From Clostridia bacterium (GTDB lineage: Bacteria; Bacillota; Clostridia; Oscillospirales; Acutalibacteraceae): a stretch of DNA of 64,000 bases. The position numbers and the translations under genes were made by a program. The stretch spans positions 1 to 64,000 of the forward strand of contig JAFQOT010000002.1 of NCBI GenBank assembly GCA_017403065.1, in the 5' to 3' direction. This document shows positions 52,154 through 61,779 of this stretch, piece after piece; position 1 is the first letter of the stretch; every line of letters starts with the position of its first letter. A model generated the notes under the pieces. That model was not told the DNA's origin and made no database searches. It worked only from the letters and a program-made list of their open reading frames with translations.

Positions 52154-53596
52154 ATGGAAACAAATCGCAAAATTCGTCCCTTTGGTATACGTGACAGTAT
52201 AGCATATGCGGCAGGCGACTTAGGATGCAATATGAGCTTTGCATTAAAATCCACAATGGCAATTTTCTGGACTCAATTTATGGGAATGGACCTTTGGTAT
52301 GCATTATTGTTAATAATCGTACAGGTATGGGATGCTATCAACGACCCGCTTATAGGTTCAATAATCGACGCAGACAAACATCAATATAAAAGAAACAAAT
52401 TCCTCTCCTACATATGGGCAGGTTCAATCGGTCTTATTGTAGGCGGAGCTTGTTGCTTCTTGCCCTTCCCCAACGCTCCTGTATGGGCTAAATTCATAAT
52501 TTTCATCGCAGGCTACGTTGTATGGGATGCTTTTTATACCGTAGCAAACGTTCCTTACGGCTCACTTCTTTCTCTTATTTCCAACGACGTTAAGGACAGA
52601 GCCTCTCTTTCAGCCTGGCGTTCAGTAGGCTCTATATTCGGTAATATGCTTCCAATGGTTATTTTACCGTTTATAATTTACGATTCTGAAAACAACCTTA
52701 TCGGCGAACGCGTATTTATCGCCGCTCTTATAATGGGTGTGCTCGGATTTATATGCTTCCAGTTTATGATCAGAAACACCGAAATCAGAGTTGAAACAAA
52801 CGTTGCCTTGAATGAAGAAAAACCAAAATTCAATGTATTTAAGGCTTTCGGTAATTTTATGAAAAACCGTCCCGCAGTTGGCGCTACAATCGCAGCTATG
52901 GGTATGTTTATAGGTATGCAGGGTGCTGCTACAGCAGTTACAGTTGTATTCCAGTCTTATTTCAAAAATGTTCAGATTTCGGGTATAGTTCAGCTTTTTG
53001 CTATGATTCCTATTGTAGTATTTACACCACTCGCCCGTAAAGCTGTTGCAAAATTCGGTAAAAAAGAATTAGCAACCTTCGGCTCTATTTGTTCAATGGT
53101 TGCAGGTATTTGCCTGTTCATTGTTATTCCTAACAACACTAATCTTGATTTGATACTTTATATTCTGTTCCAGCTTATCTTCTCCTTAGGTCTTGGCATT
53201 TACTCAACTGTTTCTTGGGCTATGATGGGTGACGCTATAGACTATAACGAGTGGAAAACAGGAAACCGCGAAGAAGGTACAGTTTATTCCTTACATTCAT
53301 TCTTCCGTAAATTAGCTCAGGGTATAGGACCTTCACTCGTTTTAGTTGTTATGGTTGCTTTTGGCTATGTTGGTGCCAACGAAGGAAATCAGGTTTGGGA
53401 AGTTGCAGTAAATATGCGCTATTTAGTAGCTGCTACCTACCTCTTCTCAGCAATACTTCAGTTTATCGGCTTAGGTCTTGTTTACAATCTTGATAAAAAG
53501 ACCCTCTCTAAAATGAACGCCGAGCTTGGTAGAGATGTTATTTCAGATAGCCAATCTATCCCCCAAACAGCAGAAAACTCTGACAATTTAGCTTAA
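52154..53596 (+). CDS. GPH-family sugar:cation symporter (MelB/UidB-like)
   Basis: A 480-residue, 12-helix MFS protein of the glycoside-pentoside-hexuronide:cation group. Signatures: YAAGDLGCNMSFAL near the start, WDAINDPLIGSIID (the conserved Asp-rich helix II), PYGSLLSLISNDVKDRASLSAWR, and AMMGDAIDYNEWKTGNREEGTVYS. It likely imports the oligosaccharide or glucuronide that the GH2 enzyme cleaves. A strong ribosome site AAAGGAA precedes the ATG. Confidence 0.92.
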   Translation: METNRKIRPFGIRDSIAYAAGDLGCNMSFALKSTMAIFWTQFMGMDLWYALLLIIVQVWDAINDPLIGSIIDADKHQYKRNKFLSYIWAGSIGLIVGGACCFLPFPNAPVWAKFIIFIAGYVVWDAFYTVANVPYGSLLSLISNDVKDRASLSAWRSVGSIFGNMLPMVILPFIIYDSENNLIGERVFIAALIMGVLGFICFQFMIRNTEIRVETNVALNEEKPKFNVFKAFGNFMKNRPAVGATIAAMGMFIGMQGAATAVTVVFQSYFKNVQISGIVQLFAMIPIVVFTPLARKAVAKFGKKELATFGSICSMVAGICLFIVIPNNTNLDLILYILFQLIFSLGLGIYSTVSWAMMGDAIDYNEWKTGNREEGTVYSLHSFFRKLAQGIGPSLVLVVMVAFGYVGANEGNQVWEVAVNMRYLVAATYLFSAILQFIGLGLVYNLDKKTLSKMNAELGRDVISDSQSIPQTAENSDNLA

Positions 53597-53605
53597 CTAT
53601 TAAAA

Positions 53606-53637
53606 CGCCCGATTGTCAAGTGCAGTCGGGCGCTTTT
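53606..53637 (+). terminator. Terminator after the GPH transporter
   Basis: CGCCCGA...TCGGGCG stem followed by CTTTTATAATAA. Confidence 0.8.
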
Positions 53638-53652
53638 ATAATAATTATAGAG

Positions 53653-53698
53653 TGTTGAAACGCTTAAAAGCTTTTCAACAAGCCGATATAATTGGCTT
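53653..53698 (+). repeat. Two-hairpin intergenic element, copy 2
   Basis: TGTTGAAACGCTT/AAGCTTTTCAACA followed at once by AAGCC-n9-GGCTT. Matches copy 1 (8766-8809, opposite strand) in order and in the GAAACGCTTAAAA and ACAAGCC segments. It lies directly upstream of the GH2 ribosome site. Confidence 0.7.
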
Positions 53699-53730
53699 TA
53701 TAATCATTAAATATATTCGGAGGAAAAATA

Positions 53731-55971
53731 ATGAGAAACATTATCAATCTTAACAGTAAATGGGCATTTACAAAAATGGCTACCGAAATACCCAAAGAAA
53801 TGCCAAAAATGTGGGACTTTGTAAATCTTCCACATACTTGGAATGCCATTGACGGACAGGACGGCGCTAACGACTATTACCGTGGTACCTGCTATTATGC
53901 CAAAACTATTGATAAATTAGATTTACCTGTTGCAGATAGATATTATCTTGAAATCAACGGCGCTAATTCCAGCGCAGATGTTTATCTCAACGGCAAACAC
54001 TTAGCTCAGCACGACGGCGGTTATTCCACCTGGCGTGTAGATATTACAGATACTCTTGAAAGAGATAACCTTTTAGTTATTGCTGTTGATAACGCCCCTA
54101 ACGACAGGGTTTACCCACAGGTTGCCGACTTTACATTTTATGGTGGCTTATACCGTAACGTAAATCTTATTTGTGTTAGCCAATCCCACTTTGACCTTGA
54201 TTATTACGGAACACCCGGACTGATGGTTACCCCAAAATCAAAGGGTAGTGACTGGGATATTGAAATAGAGGCATTTTTGACCAATTCTAAAATCGGTCAG
54301 GAGCTACGCTATACTATTACAGATAAAGAGGGCAATACCGTAGCCCAAGCTCTTACTACAGACACAAAAGTAACCCTTAATATTTCAAATGCTCATTTAT
54401 GGCACGGACGTAAAGATCCTTATTTATACACCGCCTCTATCCAGCTTTTAGAGGATGATAAGGTTCTTGACAATGTATCAGCTCGTTTTGGATGCCGTAC
54501 CTTTAAGATTGATGCCGAAAACGGATTTATTCTTAACGGTGAAGAATATGCTCTTCGCGGTGTGTCTCGCCATCAGGACAGATGGGGTATCGGTAATGCA
54601 CTTTTACCTGAGCATCACGAGGAGGATATGAAGTATATCGATGAAATCGGTTGCACAACTATCCGACTTGCCCATTATCAGCACGACCAGTATTTCTACG
54701 ATTTATGCGACGAATACGGTATGGTAATATGGGCTGAAATTCCTTATATTTCACAGCATATGCCTACAGGAAGAGAAAACACCGTTTCTCAGATGAAGGA
54801 GCTTATCACCCAGAACTACAACCATCCTTCTATTGTATGTTGGGGACTTTCTAATGAAATTTCAATGAAGGGCGACGAAGACCCCGATTTACTTGAAAAC
54901 CACAACATTTTAAATGACCTATGTCACGAAATGGACAAAACAAGGCCTACAACTATTGCAGTTGTTTCTCCTTGCTCAATGGACAGTCCGTATATACAAA
55001 TTCCTGATTTAGTTTCCTACAACCATTACTTCGGTTGGTATGGCGGCGACACATCTATGAACGGTCCTTGGTTTGATAAGTTCCATAAAAAGCACCCGAA
55101 TATTCCTATCGGTTGCTCGGAATACGGATGCGAGGCTTTGAACTGGCACACATCTAACCCAATGCAAGGCGACTACACAGAGGAATATCAGGCTTATTAT
55201 CACGAGGAGCTTATTAAACAGCTGTTCAGCCGTAAATATATGTGGGCAACTCACGTTTGGAATATGTACGATTTCGGCGCAGATGCGCGCTCTGAGGGCG
55301 GCGAAAACGGACAAAACCACAAGGGTCTTATGACATTTGACCGCAAGTATAAAAAGGATTCTTTCTATGCCTACAAAGCATGGCTTTCAACTCAACCCTT
55401 TGTTCATCTTTGCGGAAAGCGTTATATCGACAGAGTTGAGGATGTAACAAAAATTACCGTTTACTCAAATCTGCCTGAGGTTGAGCTTTTTGCTAACGGT
55501 ATAAGCCTTGGCAAAAAAGCTGCAGATGACCACTTCTTCTATTTTGATGTTGAAAACAAGGGTGAGACACAGCTTATAGCCGTTGCAGGTGATTGTAAAG
55601 ACACAAGTACAATTCGCAAGGTTGATGAATTTAACGAAGCTTACCGACTAAAAGAAAAGGGGGCAATTCTCAACTGGTTTGACATTACAGAAAAAGAGGG
55701 TTACTTCTCACTTAACGATAAGATCAGTGATATTTTCAAAACCTTACAGGGCAAAATGCTCTTTATGGGTATGTTTGCTAAGCTTATGCCTAAAAAAGGC
55801 GATAAGGTTGCGGGCGGCTTTGAAATGAATGATCAGATGATGGATATGATGGGCGGCTTCACCGTTTTACGTCTTTCAGGTATGATTGGTATGATGGGAA
55901 TCGAACTGACCAAGGAAGACCTTTTAGACCTTAACGCTAAGCTTAACAAAATTAAAAAACCTAAAAAGTAA
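53731..55971 (+). CDS. Glycoside hydrolase family 2 (beta-galactosidase/glucuronidase type)
   Basis: A 746-residue GH2 enzyme. Order: sugar-binding domain (about 1-165), immunoglobulin-like domain (about 170-255), TIM barrel (about 260-560). General acid/base Glu is in CWGLSNEIS and the nucleophile Glu in CSEYGCEALNW; HYQHDQYFYDLCDEYGMVIWAEIP is the classic barrel segment. No signal peptide, so it is cytoplasmic. The last 80 residues are an unusual Met-rich extension (KMLFMGMFAKLMPK, MNDQMMDMMGGF). The exact sugar cannot be deduced; the adjacent GPH transporter suggests an imported beta-glycoside. Confidence 0.92.
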   Translation: MRNIINLNSKWAFTKMATEIPKEMPKMWDFVNLPHTWNAIDGQDGANDYYRGTCYYAKTIDKLDLPVADRYYLEINGANSSADVYLNGKHLAQHDGGYSTWRVDITDTLERDNLLVIAVDNAPNDRVYPQVADFTFYGGLYRNVNLICVSQSHFDLDYYGTPGLMVTPKSKGSDWDIEIEAFLTNSKIGQELRYTITDKEGNTVAQALTTDTKVTLNISNAHLWHGRKDPYLYTASIQLLEDDKVLDNVSARFGCRTFKIDAENGFILNGEEYALRGVSRHQDRWGIGNALLPEHHEEDMKYIDEIGCTTIRLAHYQHDQYFYDLCDEYGMVIWAEIPYISQHMPTGRENTVSQMKELITQNYNHPSIVCWGLSNEISMKGDEDPDLLENHNILNDLCHEMDKTRPTTIAVVSPCSMDSPYIQIPDLVSYNHYFGWYGGDTSMNGPWFDKFHKKHPNIPIGCSEYGCEALNWHTSNPMQGDYTEEYQAYYHEELIKQLFSRKYMWATHVWNMYDFGADARSEGGENGQNHKGLMTFDRKYKKDSFYAYKAWLSTQPFVHLCGKRYIDRVEDVTKITVYSNLPEVELFANGISLGKKAADDHFFYFDVENKGETQLIAVAGDCKDTSTIRKVDEFNEAYRLKEKGAILNWFDITEKEGYFSLNDKISDIFKTLQGKMLFMGMFAKLMPKKGDKVAGGFEMNDQMMDMMGGFTVLRLSGMIGMMGIELTKEDLLDLNAKLNKIKKPKK

Positions 55972-55985
55972 ATCTTATTTTAACC

Positions 55986-56039
55986 GAGAGGGTCGGGCGT
56001 AATTTCCTTTAGAATATTGCGCCTAATCCTCTTTTTTTA
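55986..56039 (+). terminator. Terminator after GH2
   Basis: AGAGGGT-GGGCG arm pairs with GCGCC-AATCCTCT, followed by seven T. Confidence 0.82.
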
Positions 56040-56109
56040 CTCGTAATTATTGACTTTTAAAATTTAAAATACTAAAATATTTTTAGGATATTTTTAAAAG
56101 GACAGTATT

Positions 56110-57147
56110 ATGGAAAAAGAATTGTGGAAATATTTAAAATCAGCTAAAAAGCCTATCGTACTTTATGGTATGGGTAACGGAGCTGACAAAATTATTAGTG
56201 TACTACAAAGCTTTGGCATAGAATTTAAAGGAATATTCGCCAGTGATGAATTTGTACGTGACAAAGAATTTCACGGATTTAAGGTTACAACATATTCCAA
56301 ATTAAAAGAAAAGTTTGGCGATATGATAGTACTGCTGTGTTTTGGCAGCAGCAGACCTGAGGTTATAGAAAATGTTAAAAAAATTTCCTATGAGCAAGAG
56401 CTTTATGCCCCTGAAGTGCCTGTTATAGGCAAAGGTCTGTTTACCGAGGAATATTTTTGCAGCCACAAAACCGAATTTGAAGCGGTTTATGAACGACTGG
56501 CAGACGAAAAATCCAAAGAAACCTTCCTTAATATTATAAATTATAAGTTTAGCGGTAATATTAAGTATTTGTTTGACTGCCAAGTCAACCCCGACGAGCC
56601 GTATGAAAGCTTTTTAAAGCTCAGTAGCAAGGAAAGCTTTCTCGATTTAGGCGCATACACAGGGGACACTGTATCAGATTTTATAGGCAGAGCTACAAGC
56701 TACGAAAAGATAATCGCCGTAGAGCCTGATATTAAAACCTTTAAAAAGCTAAAAAAGAATACTGAAAATTATAAAAATATCACCCTTGTTAATAAATGTA
56801 TCTCTGATTTTTGCGGGAAAGGTAATTTCAGTATGCTATCAGGCAGGAATTCCGTAATATGCGAAAACGGAACCCAGACCGAATTTATAACTGTAGACGA
56901 GATTTTAAACAAAAGCCCCATAAGCTTTATAAAAATGGATGTTGAGGGCGAGGAGGTAGCGGCTATTATGGGAGCAAAAAACACCATAAAGCTGCATAAA
57001 CCAAAAATGTCTGTGTCCTGCTACCACAGAACTGACGATTTACTCTCTATTCCAAAGGCTGTTTTCGGTATTAACAACGATTATAAGCTTTATATAAGGC
57101 ATTTCCCCCACCTACTCGGTTGGGATACAAATTATTATTTTTTGTAA
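56110..57147 (+). CDS. FkbM-family methyltransferase with N-terminal domain
   Basis: A 345-residue protein. Residues about 1-110 form a Rossmann-like segment (KPIVLYGMGNGADKIISVL, KGIFASDE), of the sort found in sugar-modification enzymes. Residues about 170-325 are an FkbM-type SAM methyltransferase: FLDLGAYTGDTVSDF, IIAVEPDIKTFKKLKKN, SFIKMDVEGEEVAAIMGAK. It probably methylates a sugar or polysaccharide unit; neighbouring galE is consistent with glycan synthesis, but no other glycan genes are nearby. Confidence 0.82.
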   Translation: MEKELWKYLKSAKKPIVLYGMGNGADKIISVLQSFGIEFKGIFASDEFVRDKEFHGFKVTTYSKLKEKFGDMIVLLCFGSSRPEVIENVKKISYEQELYAPEVPVIGKGLFTEEYFCSHKTEFEAVYERLADEKSKETFLNIINYKFSGNIKYLFDCQVNPDEPYESFLKLSSKESFLDLGAYTGDTVSDFIGRATSYEKIIAVEPDIKTFKKLKKNTENYKNITLVNKCISDFCGKGNFSMLSGRNSVICENGTQTEFITVDEILNKSPISFIKMDVEGEEVAAIMGAKNTIKLHKPKMSVSCYHRTDDLLSIPKAVFGINNDYKLYIRHFPHLLGWDTNYYFL

Positions 57148-57169
57148 AATAATTTCGTCCTGATTTTAG

Positions 57170-57198
57170 TTGACAAAGCAATTTATATATTATAAAAT
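57170..57198 (+). promoter_or_regulatory. Promoter of galE
   Basis: TTGACA (57170-57175), 17 bases, TAAAAT (57193-57198). Confidence 0.85.
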
Positions 57199-57229
57199 TA
57201 TCAAAGAAAATATCACGGAGGTATATATA

Positions 57230-58243
57230 ATGGCTATTTTAGTTACCGGTGGCGCAGGATATATCGGAAGTCACACCTGTATTGAAATGCAAAACGCAGG
57301 ATATGATGTTGTAGTTGTTGATAATCTTGACAACAGCAGCAGCGAGTCCTTAAAGAGAGTAGAAAAAATCACAGGAAAGCCTGTAAAATTTTACAAAGAG
57401 GATGTAAGGGATAAAGAAGCTTTACGTAAAATTTTTAGTCAGGAAAAAATTGACGCTGTAATCCATTTCGCCGGTTTAAAAGCCGTAGGCGAGTCTGTGA
57501 AAAAGCCTATAATGTATTATGATAACAACCTTATCAACACTATAAATTTGCTTGAGGTTATGAACGAATTTGATGTTAAAAAGATTGTTTTTTCCTCCTC
57601 TGCTACAGTTTACGGAGTTGCTACAGAAATGCCTTTAAAAGAGGGTATGCCCTTAGGCGCTATTAACCCCTATGGCAGAACAAAGTACTTTATAGAAGAG
57701 ATTTTACGTGATTTATATGTTTCTGATAAAGCTTGGAGCATAGCATTACTCCGCTATTTTAATCCTATCGGCGCCCATAAAAGCGGATTGATAGGCGAAG
57801 ACCCAAAGGGTATACCAAACAATCTTATGCCCTACATTTCACAGGTAGCTGTAGGAAAGCTTGAAAAGCTACACGTTTTCGGTAATGACTATAATACCGT
57901 TGACGGAACAGGTGTAAGAGATTATATCCACGTGGTTGATTTGGCTCAGGGCCATGTTAAAGCTATCGACTGGGCTTTAAAAAACATTGGATGCGAGGCA
58001 TTTAACTTGGGTACAGGCAATGGCACAAGCGTACTACAGCTAAGAGATGCTTTCGTTAAAGCATCAGGTATAGATGTTCCTTATGTTATCGACCCCCGTC
58101 GCCCAGGTGACCCTGACGAAGTATATGCTTACCCTGAAAAAGCAAAAAAAGTTTTAGGTTGGGAAGCAAAATTGGGCATCGAAGAAATGTGTGAAGACAC
58201 ATGGCGCTGGCAAAAAAACAATCCTAAAGGATATGAAAAATAA
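57230..58243 (+). CDS. galE: UDP-glucose 4-epimerase
   Basis: Interconverts UDP-glucose and UDP-galactose, 337 aa, SDR fold. NAD loop GGAGYIGSH (residues 8-16), [25 protein letters not shown] with the catalytic Ser/Thr, and [12 protein letters not shown] with the YxxxK pair. C-terminal [22 protein letters not shown] is typical. CGGAGG precedes the ATG at 57230; the longer frame begins inside the promoter. It may serve galactose released by the GH2 enzyme or glycan synthesis. Confidence 0.96.
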   Translation: MAILVTGGAGYIGSHTCIEMQNAGYDVVVVDNLDNSSSESLKRVEKITGKPVKFYKEDVRDKEALRKIFSQEKIDAVIHFAGLKAVGESVKKPIMYYDNNLINTINLLEVMNEFDVKKIVFSSSATVYGVATEMPLKEGMPLGAINPYGRTKYFIEEILRDLYVSDKAWSIALLRYFNPIGAHKSGLIGEDPKGIPNNLMPYISQVAVGKLEKLHVFGNDYNTVDGTGVRDYIHVVDLAQGHVKAIDWALKNIGCEAFNLGTGNGTSVLQLRDAFVKASGIDVPYVIDPRRPGDPDEVYAYPEKAKKVLGWEAKLGIEEMCEDTWRWQKNNPKGYEK

Positions 58244-58276
58244 TAAATGGCAAGCCTTTTGGCTTGCCGATAATTT

Positions 58277-58353
58277 CCGCCTGTGGCGCAGCTGGATAAC
58301 GCAGCAGATTCCGATTCTGAAGAACGGAGGTTCGAATCCTCTCAGGCGGGCCA
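58277..58353 (+). tRNA. tRNA-Arg (CCG anticodon)
   Basis: 77 bases with encoded CCA. Acceptor CCGCCTG pairs with CAGGCGG, anticodon loop TTCCGAT, T arm GGAGGTTCGAATCCTCT. Anticodon stem position 27-43 is a G-A mismatch. It may be read from the galE promoter, as I see no separate one in the 33-base gap. Confidence 0.9.
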
Positions 58354-58355
58354 AA

Positions 58356-58391
58356 GAAAACGACAAGTTTCTATCGGAACTTGTCGTTTTC
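58356..58391 (+). terminator. Terminator-like hairpin after tRNA-Arg
   Basis: GAAAACGACAAGTT pairs perfectly with AACTTGTCGTTTTC. Element B begins immediately after. Confidence 0.8.
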
Positions 58392-58540
58392 AGTTATATT
58401 CGCCTTCAGCGAGTGATATTGCTTCGCAGTTATATTTGTCTTGCGACAAGTGACATTCGCTTCGCGAGTTTTAATGGCGAATATAATATCACTGAAACCA
58501 TAAGGTTTCAATATCACTTTCACGCAGTGAAAATATCACT
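58391..58540 (+). repeat. Hairpin-array element B
   Basis: Short stems CGCC/GGCG-like CGCC-TTCA-GCG, GC-TTC-GC, TGTC-TTGC-GACA, CGC-TTC-GCG separated by AGTTATATT/AGTGATATT, then a core AGTTTTAATGGCGAATATA (58467-58485), then AATATCACT linkers separating GAAACC-ATAA-GGTTTC and TTCAC-GCA-GTGAA. Core and layout match element C nearly base for base; element A holds the reverse complement. No coding capacity. Bases 58541-58623 hold no gene I can see. Confidence 0.82.
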
Positions 58541-58623
58541 AAATATGTGGTGGTTGAAACCCGTAGTCAAAACTCAAATGGCATCGGATTTGTGTGCCTT
58601 TCAATACTTAAAATTTCGCAATA

Positions 58624-58662
58624 AAAATCGACTATAATGTATCCTCATTATAGTCGATTTTA
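58624..58662 (-). terminator. Terminator of gdhA
   Basis: AAAATCGACTATAATG pairs with CATTATAGTCGATTTT, with T-rich sequence on the minus strand after the stem; 15 bases after the gdhA stop. Confidence 0.88.
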
Positions 58663-58676
58663 TTAAGCTTTTTATT

Positions 58677-60104
<1,428 letters not shown>

Positions 60105-60115
60105 TTACCCAAAAA

Positions 60116-60144
60116 ATTATACACCTATGAAAATTATTTGTCAA
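60116..60144 (-). promoter_or_regulatory. Consensus promoter of gdhA
   Basis: Minus strand TTGACA (60144-60139), 17 bases, TATAAT (60121-60116). Confidence 0.9.
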
Positions 60145-60212
60145 CACTTTACCTGTTGATTTTGCAAAACAAAATACATAATAAACTTGCATTTAAATAA
60201 AAAGCTACCGCA

Positions 60213-60242
60213 AGAGGCACACTTTGTAAGGAAGTGTGCCTC
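60213..60242 (+). repeat. Terminator-like hairpin bordering element C
   Basis: GAGGCACACTT pairs with AAGTGTGCCTC around a TGTAAGG loop. Like the hairpin before element B, it lies directly at the left edge of the array. Confidence 0.75.
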
Positions 60243-60417
60243 AGTTATATTCGCCTTTGGCGAGTTATATTGCTACGCAGTTATATTTGGGCTTCGCCCA
60301 AGTTATATTCGCTTCGCGAGTTTTAGAGGCGAATATAATATCACTGAAACTACAAGTTTCCATATCACTTTGCCGATAGGCAAAATACCACTGTGAGACC
60401 TGTCTCACAATATCACT
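60243..60417 (+). repeat. Hairpin-array element C
   Basis: AGTTATATT linkers separate CGCC-TTT-GGCG, GC-TAC-GC, TGGGC-TTC-GCCCA and CGC-TTC-GCG. The core AGTTTTAGAGGCGAATATA (60319-60337) follows, then AATATCACT-type linkers separate GAAAC-TACAA-GTTTC, TTGCC-GATA-GGCAA and GTGAGAC-CT-GTCTCAC. Stem sequences vary, linkers and core are conserved with element B. No coding capacity. Confidence 0.85.
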
Positions 60418-60468
60418 CATTATATTATCTTTAAGAAGGGTATTATTTCAAAGTATGTAACCCATTAT

Positions 60469-60496
60469 GGCACTTTCAACTTGAAAGTGTCAATTT
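60469..60496 (+). terminator. Hairpin between element C and rpsR
   Basis: GGCACTTTCAA pairs with TTGAAAGTGTC (one G-T) and is followed by AATTTTTAT. No plus-strand gene precedes it, so its role is unclear. Confidence 0.5.
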
Positions 60497-60510
60497 TTAT
60501 GTAAAAAGAA

Positions 60511-60546
60511 AATTGGGAGAACACTTCTTTACGAAGTGTCTCCCAG
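60511..60546 (-). terminator. Terminator of the rpsF-ssb-rpsR operon
   Basis: Minus strand GGGAGACACTTC pairs with GAAGTGTTCTCCC (one bulge), followed by AATTTTCTTTTT. Confidence 0.88.
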
Positions 60547-60569
60547 TTACTGTAGCTATAGCTTTGTTA

Positions 60570-60815
60570 TTAGTCATTAACATAAGGAAGTAATGCCATT
60601 TGACGAGCACGCTTAATAGCGGTTGTCAAAGCGCGCTGATGAGCAGCGCAGGTGCCGGTTGCACGGCGGGGAAGAATCTTTGCACGTTCAGAAATGTACT
60701 TGCGAAGACGGGCAACATCCTTATAATCAATGCTTTCAACACGGTCAACACAGAAATGGCAAACCTTTTTACGAGCCTTTTTGTGCATAGGTCTATCGTT
60801 TCTCTCGTTCTCCAT
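60570..60815 (-). CDS. rpsR: 30S ribosomal protein S18
   Basis: 81 residues. [60 protein letters not shown] is the standard S18 core, here with a CxxC and a further Cys that could bind zinc (the C+ form of small ribosomal proteins). Third gene of the rpsF-ssb-rpsR operon. Confidence 0.97.
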   Translation of the reverse strand: MENERNDRPMHKKARKKVCHFCVDRVESIDYKDVARLRKYISERAKILPRRATGTCAAHQRALTTAIKRARQMALLPYVND

Positions 60816-60846
60816 TTTAAAAGCCTCCTTGAAATTTATTTAAATA

Positions 60847-61269
60847 TTAAAACGGTAAATCGTCATCTGTAGCGTCGCCTAAATCGGCAAAATCGCTTGC
60901 ATCAGCATTGCTGAAGGAAGCAGGCTCAGAAGCAGTAGTAGCCCCTGAATCACGCTTAGATTCAACAAATTGAACATTGTTAGCTACAACCTCAAATACT
61001 GTGCGGTTGTTACCGTTTTTGTCCTGATATCTACGGGTTTGAATAGAGCCCTCGATACCGATTAAATTACCCTTTTTGAAATATTTTGTTATAAATTCCG
61101 CAGTTTGACGCCAAGCTACGATATTTATAAAATCCGCCTGACGCTCCTCGCCGGAACGGTAGGGACGGCTAACAGCAATGGAAAAGGATGTAACCGAAAT
61201 GCCGTTAGTTGTTGTTTTAAGTTCTGGGTCAGCAGTAAGACGTCCTGTTAAAACTACAAGATTAAACAT
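60847..61269 (-). CDS. ssb: Single-stranded DNA-binding protein
   Basis: 140 residues. OB fold at 1-105 (MFNLVVLTGRLTADPELKTTTNG, FINIVAWRQTAEFITKYFKKGNLIGIEGSIQTR), then a short Ser/Ala/Asp-rich tail ending DDDLPF, the interaction tip recognised by partner proteins. Between rpsF and rpsR, the usual place. Confidence 0.97.
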   Translation of the reverse strand: MFNLVVLTGRLTADPELKTTTNGISVTSFSIAVSRPYRSGEERQADFINIVAWRQTAEFITKYFKKGNLIGIEGSIQTRRYQDKNGNNRTVFEVVANNVQFVESKRDSGATTASEPASFSNADASDFADLGDATDDDLPF

Positions 61270-61282
61270 ACCTTTACCTCCA

Positions 61283-61564
61283 TTACTTCTTGATTACCAT
61301 GACGCGAAGAACACCGTCGGTAATCTTTACGATACGCTCAAGCTCTGCGGGGAACTCTGGTTCACTTTCAAAGTTAAAGAAAACGTAGTAACCCTCTGCC
61401 TCGTCATTGATAAGATAAGCAAGACGGCGCTTACCCCAATCATCAACGCTTTCAATAGTACCGTTTTTGGCGATTAAATCGTTAATCTTCTCTTTTAAAG
61501 AAGCAGTAGCCTCTTCACCATTTGCTACAGAGAAAATAACACCAGCCTCATACTTGTTGGTCAT
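61283..61564 (-). CDS. rpsF: 30S ribosomal protein S6
   Basis: 93 residues. YEAGVIFSVANGEEATASLKEKINDLIAKNGTIESVDDWGKRRLAYLINDEAEGYYVFFNFESE is the S6 fold. AAGGAGGT precedes the ATG. The leader (61565-61646) can form CCTG-TATATG-CAGG and might carry an S6:S18 autoregulatory site, but I could not confirm its conserved core. Confidence 0.97.
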   Translation of the reverse strand: MTNKYEAGVIFSVANGEEATASLKEKINDLIAKNGTIESVDDWGKRRLAYLINDEAEGYYVFFNFESEPEFPAELERIVKITDGVLRVMVIKK

Positions 61565-61652
61565 TTACTTTGCACCTCCTTCTGGACATTTGGCCCTGCA
61601 TATACAGGACAAGGAGCTAATGGAAAGCATACCGCCCCATTTAGCAAATTGT

Positions 61653-61681
61653 ATTATATCAGCAATTTTAATTATTGTCAA
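61653..61681 (-). promoter_or_regulatory. Consensus promoter of the rpsF operon
   Basis: Minus strand TTGACA (61681-61676), 17 bases, TATAAT (61658-61653). Confidence 0.92.
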
Positions 61682-61728
61682 TAAAATTATTATTTTTTCG
61701 GCAATATTTATGTTTTTTAGTTAAATTA

Positions 61729-61756
61729 TTGCTTTTTGACAAAAAAACTGTATAAT
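61729..61756 (+). promoter_or_regulatory. Promoter of coaX
   Basis: TTGCTT (61729-61734), 16 bases, TATAAT (61751-61756). Confidence 0.65.
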
Positions 61757-61779
61757 ATGTTTAGAAGGGACTGATTTTA

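Noticed and set aside
58391..58540. CRISPR array
   Set aside because: Repeats are 9 nt, change orientation midway, and spacers are small self-complementary stems; no cas genes nearby.
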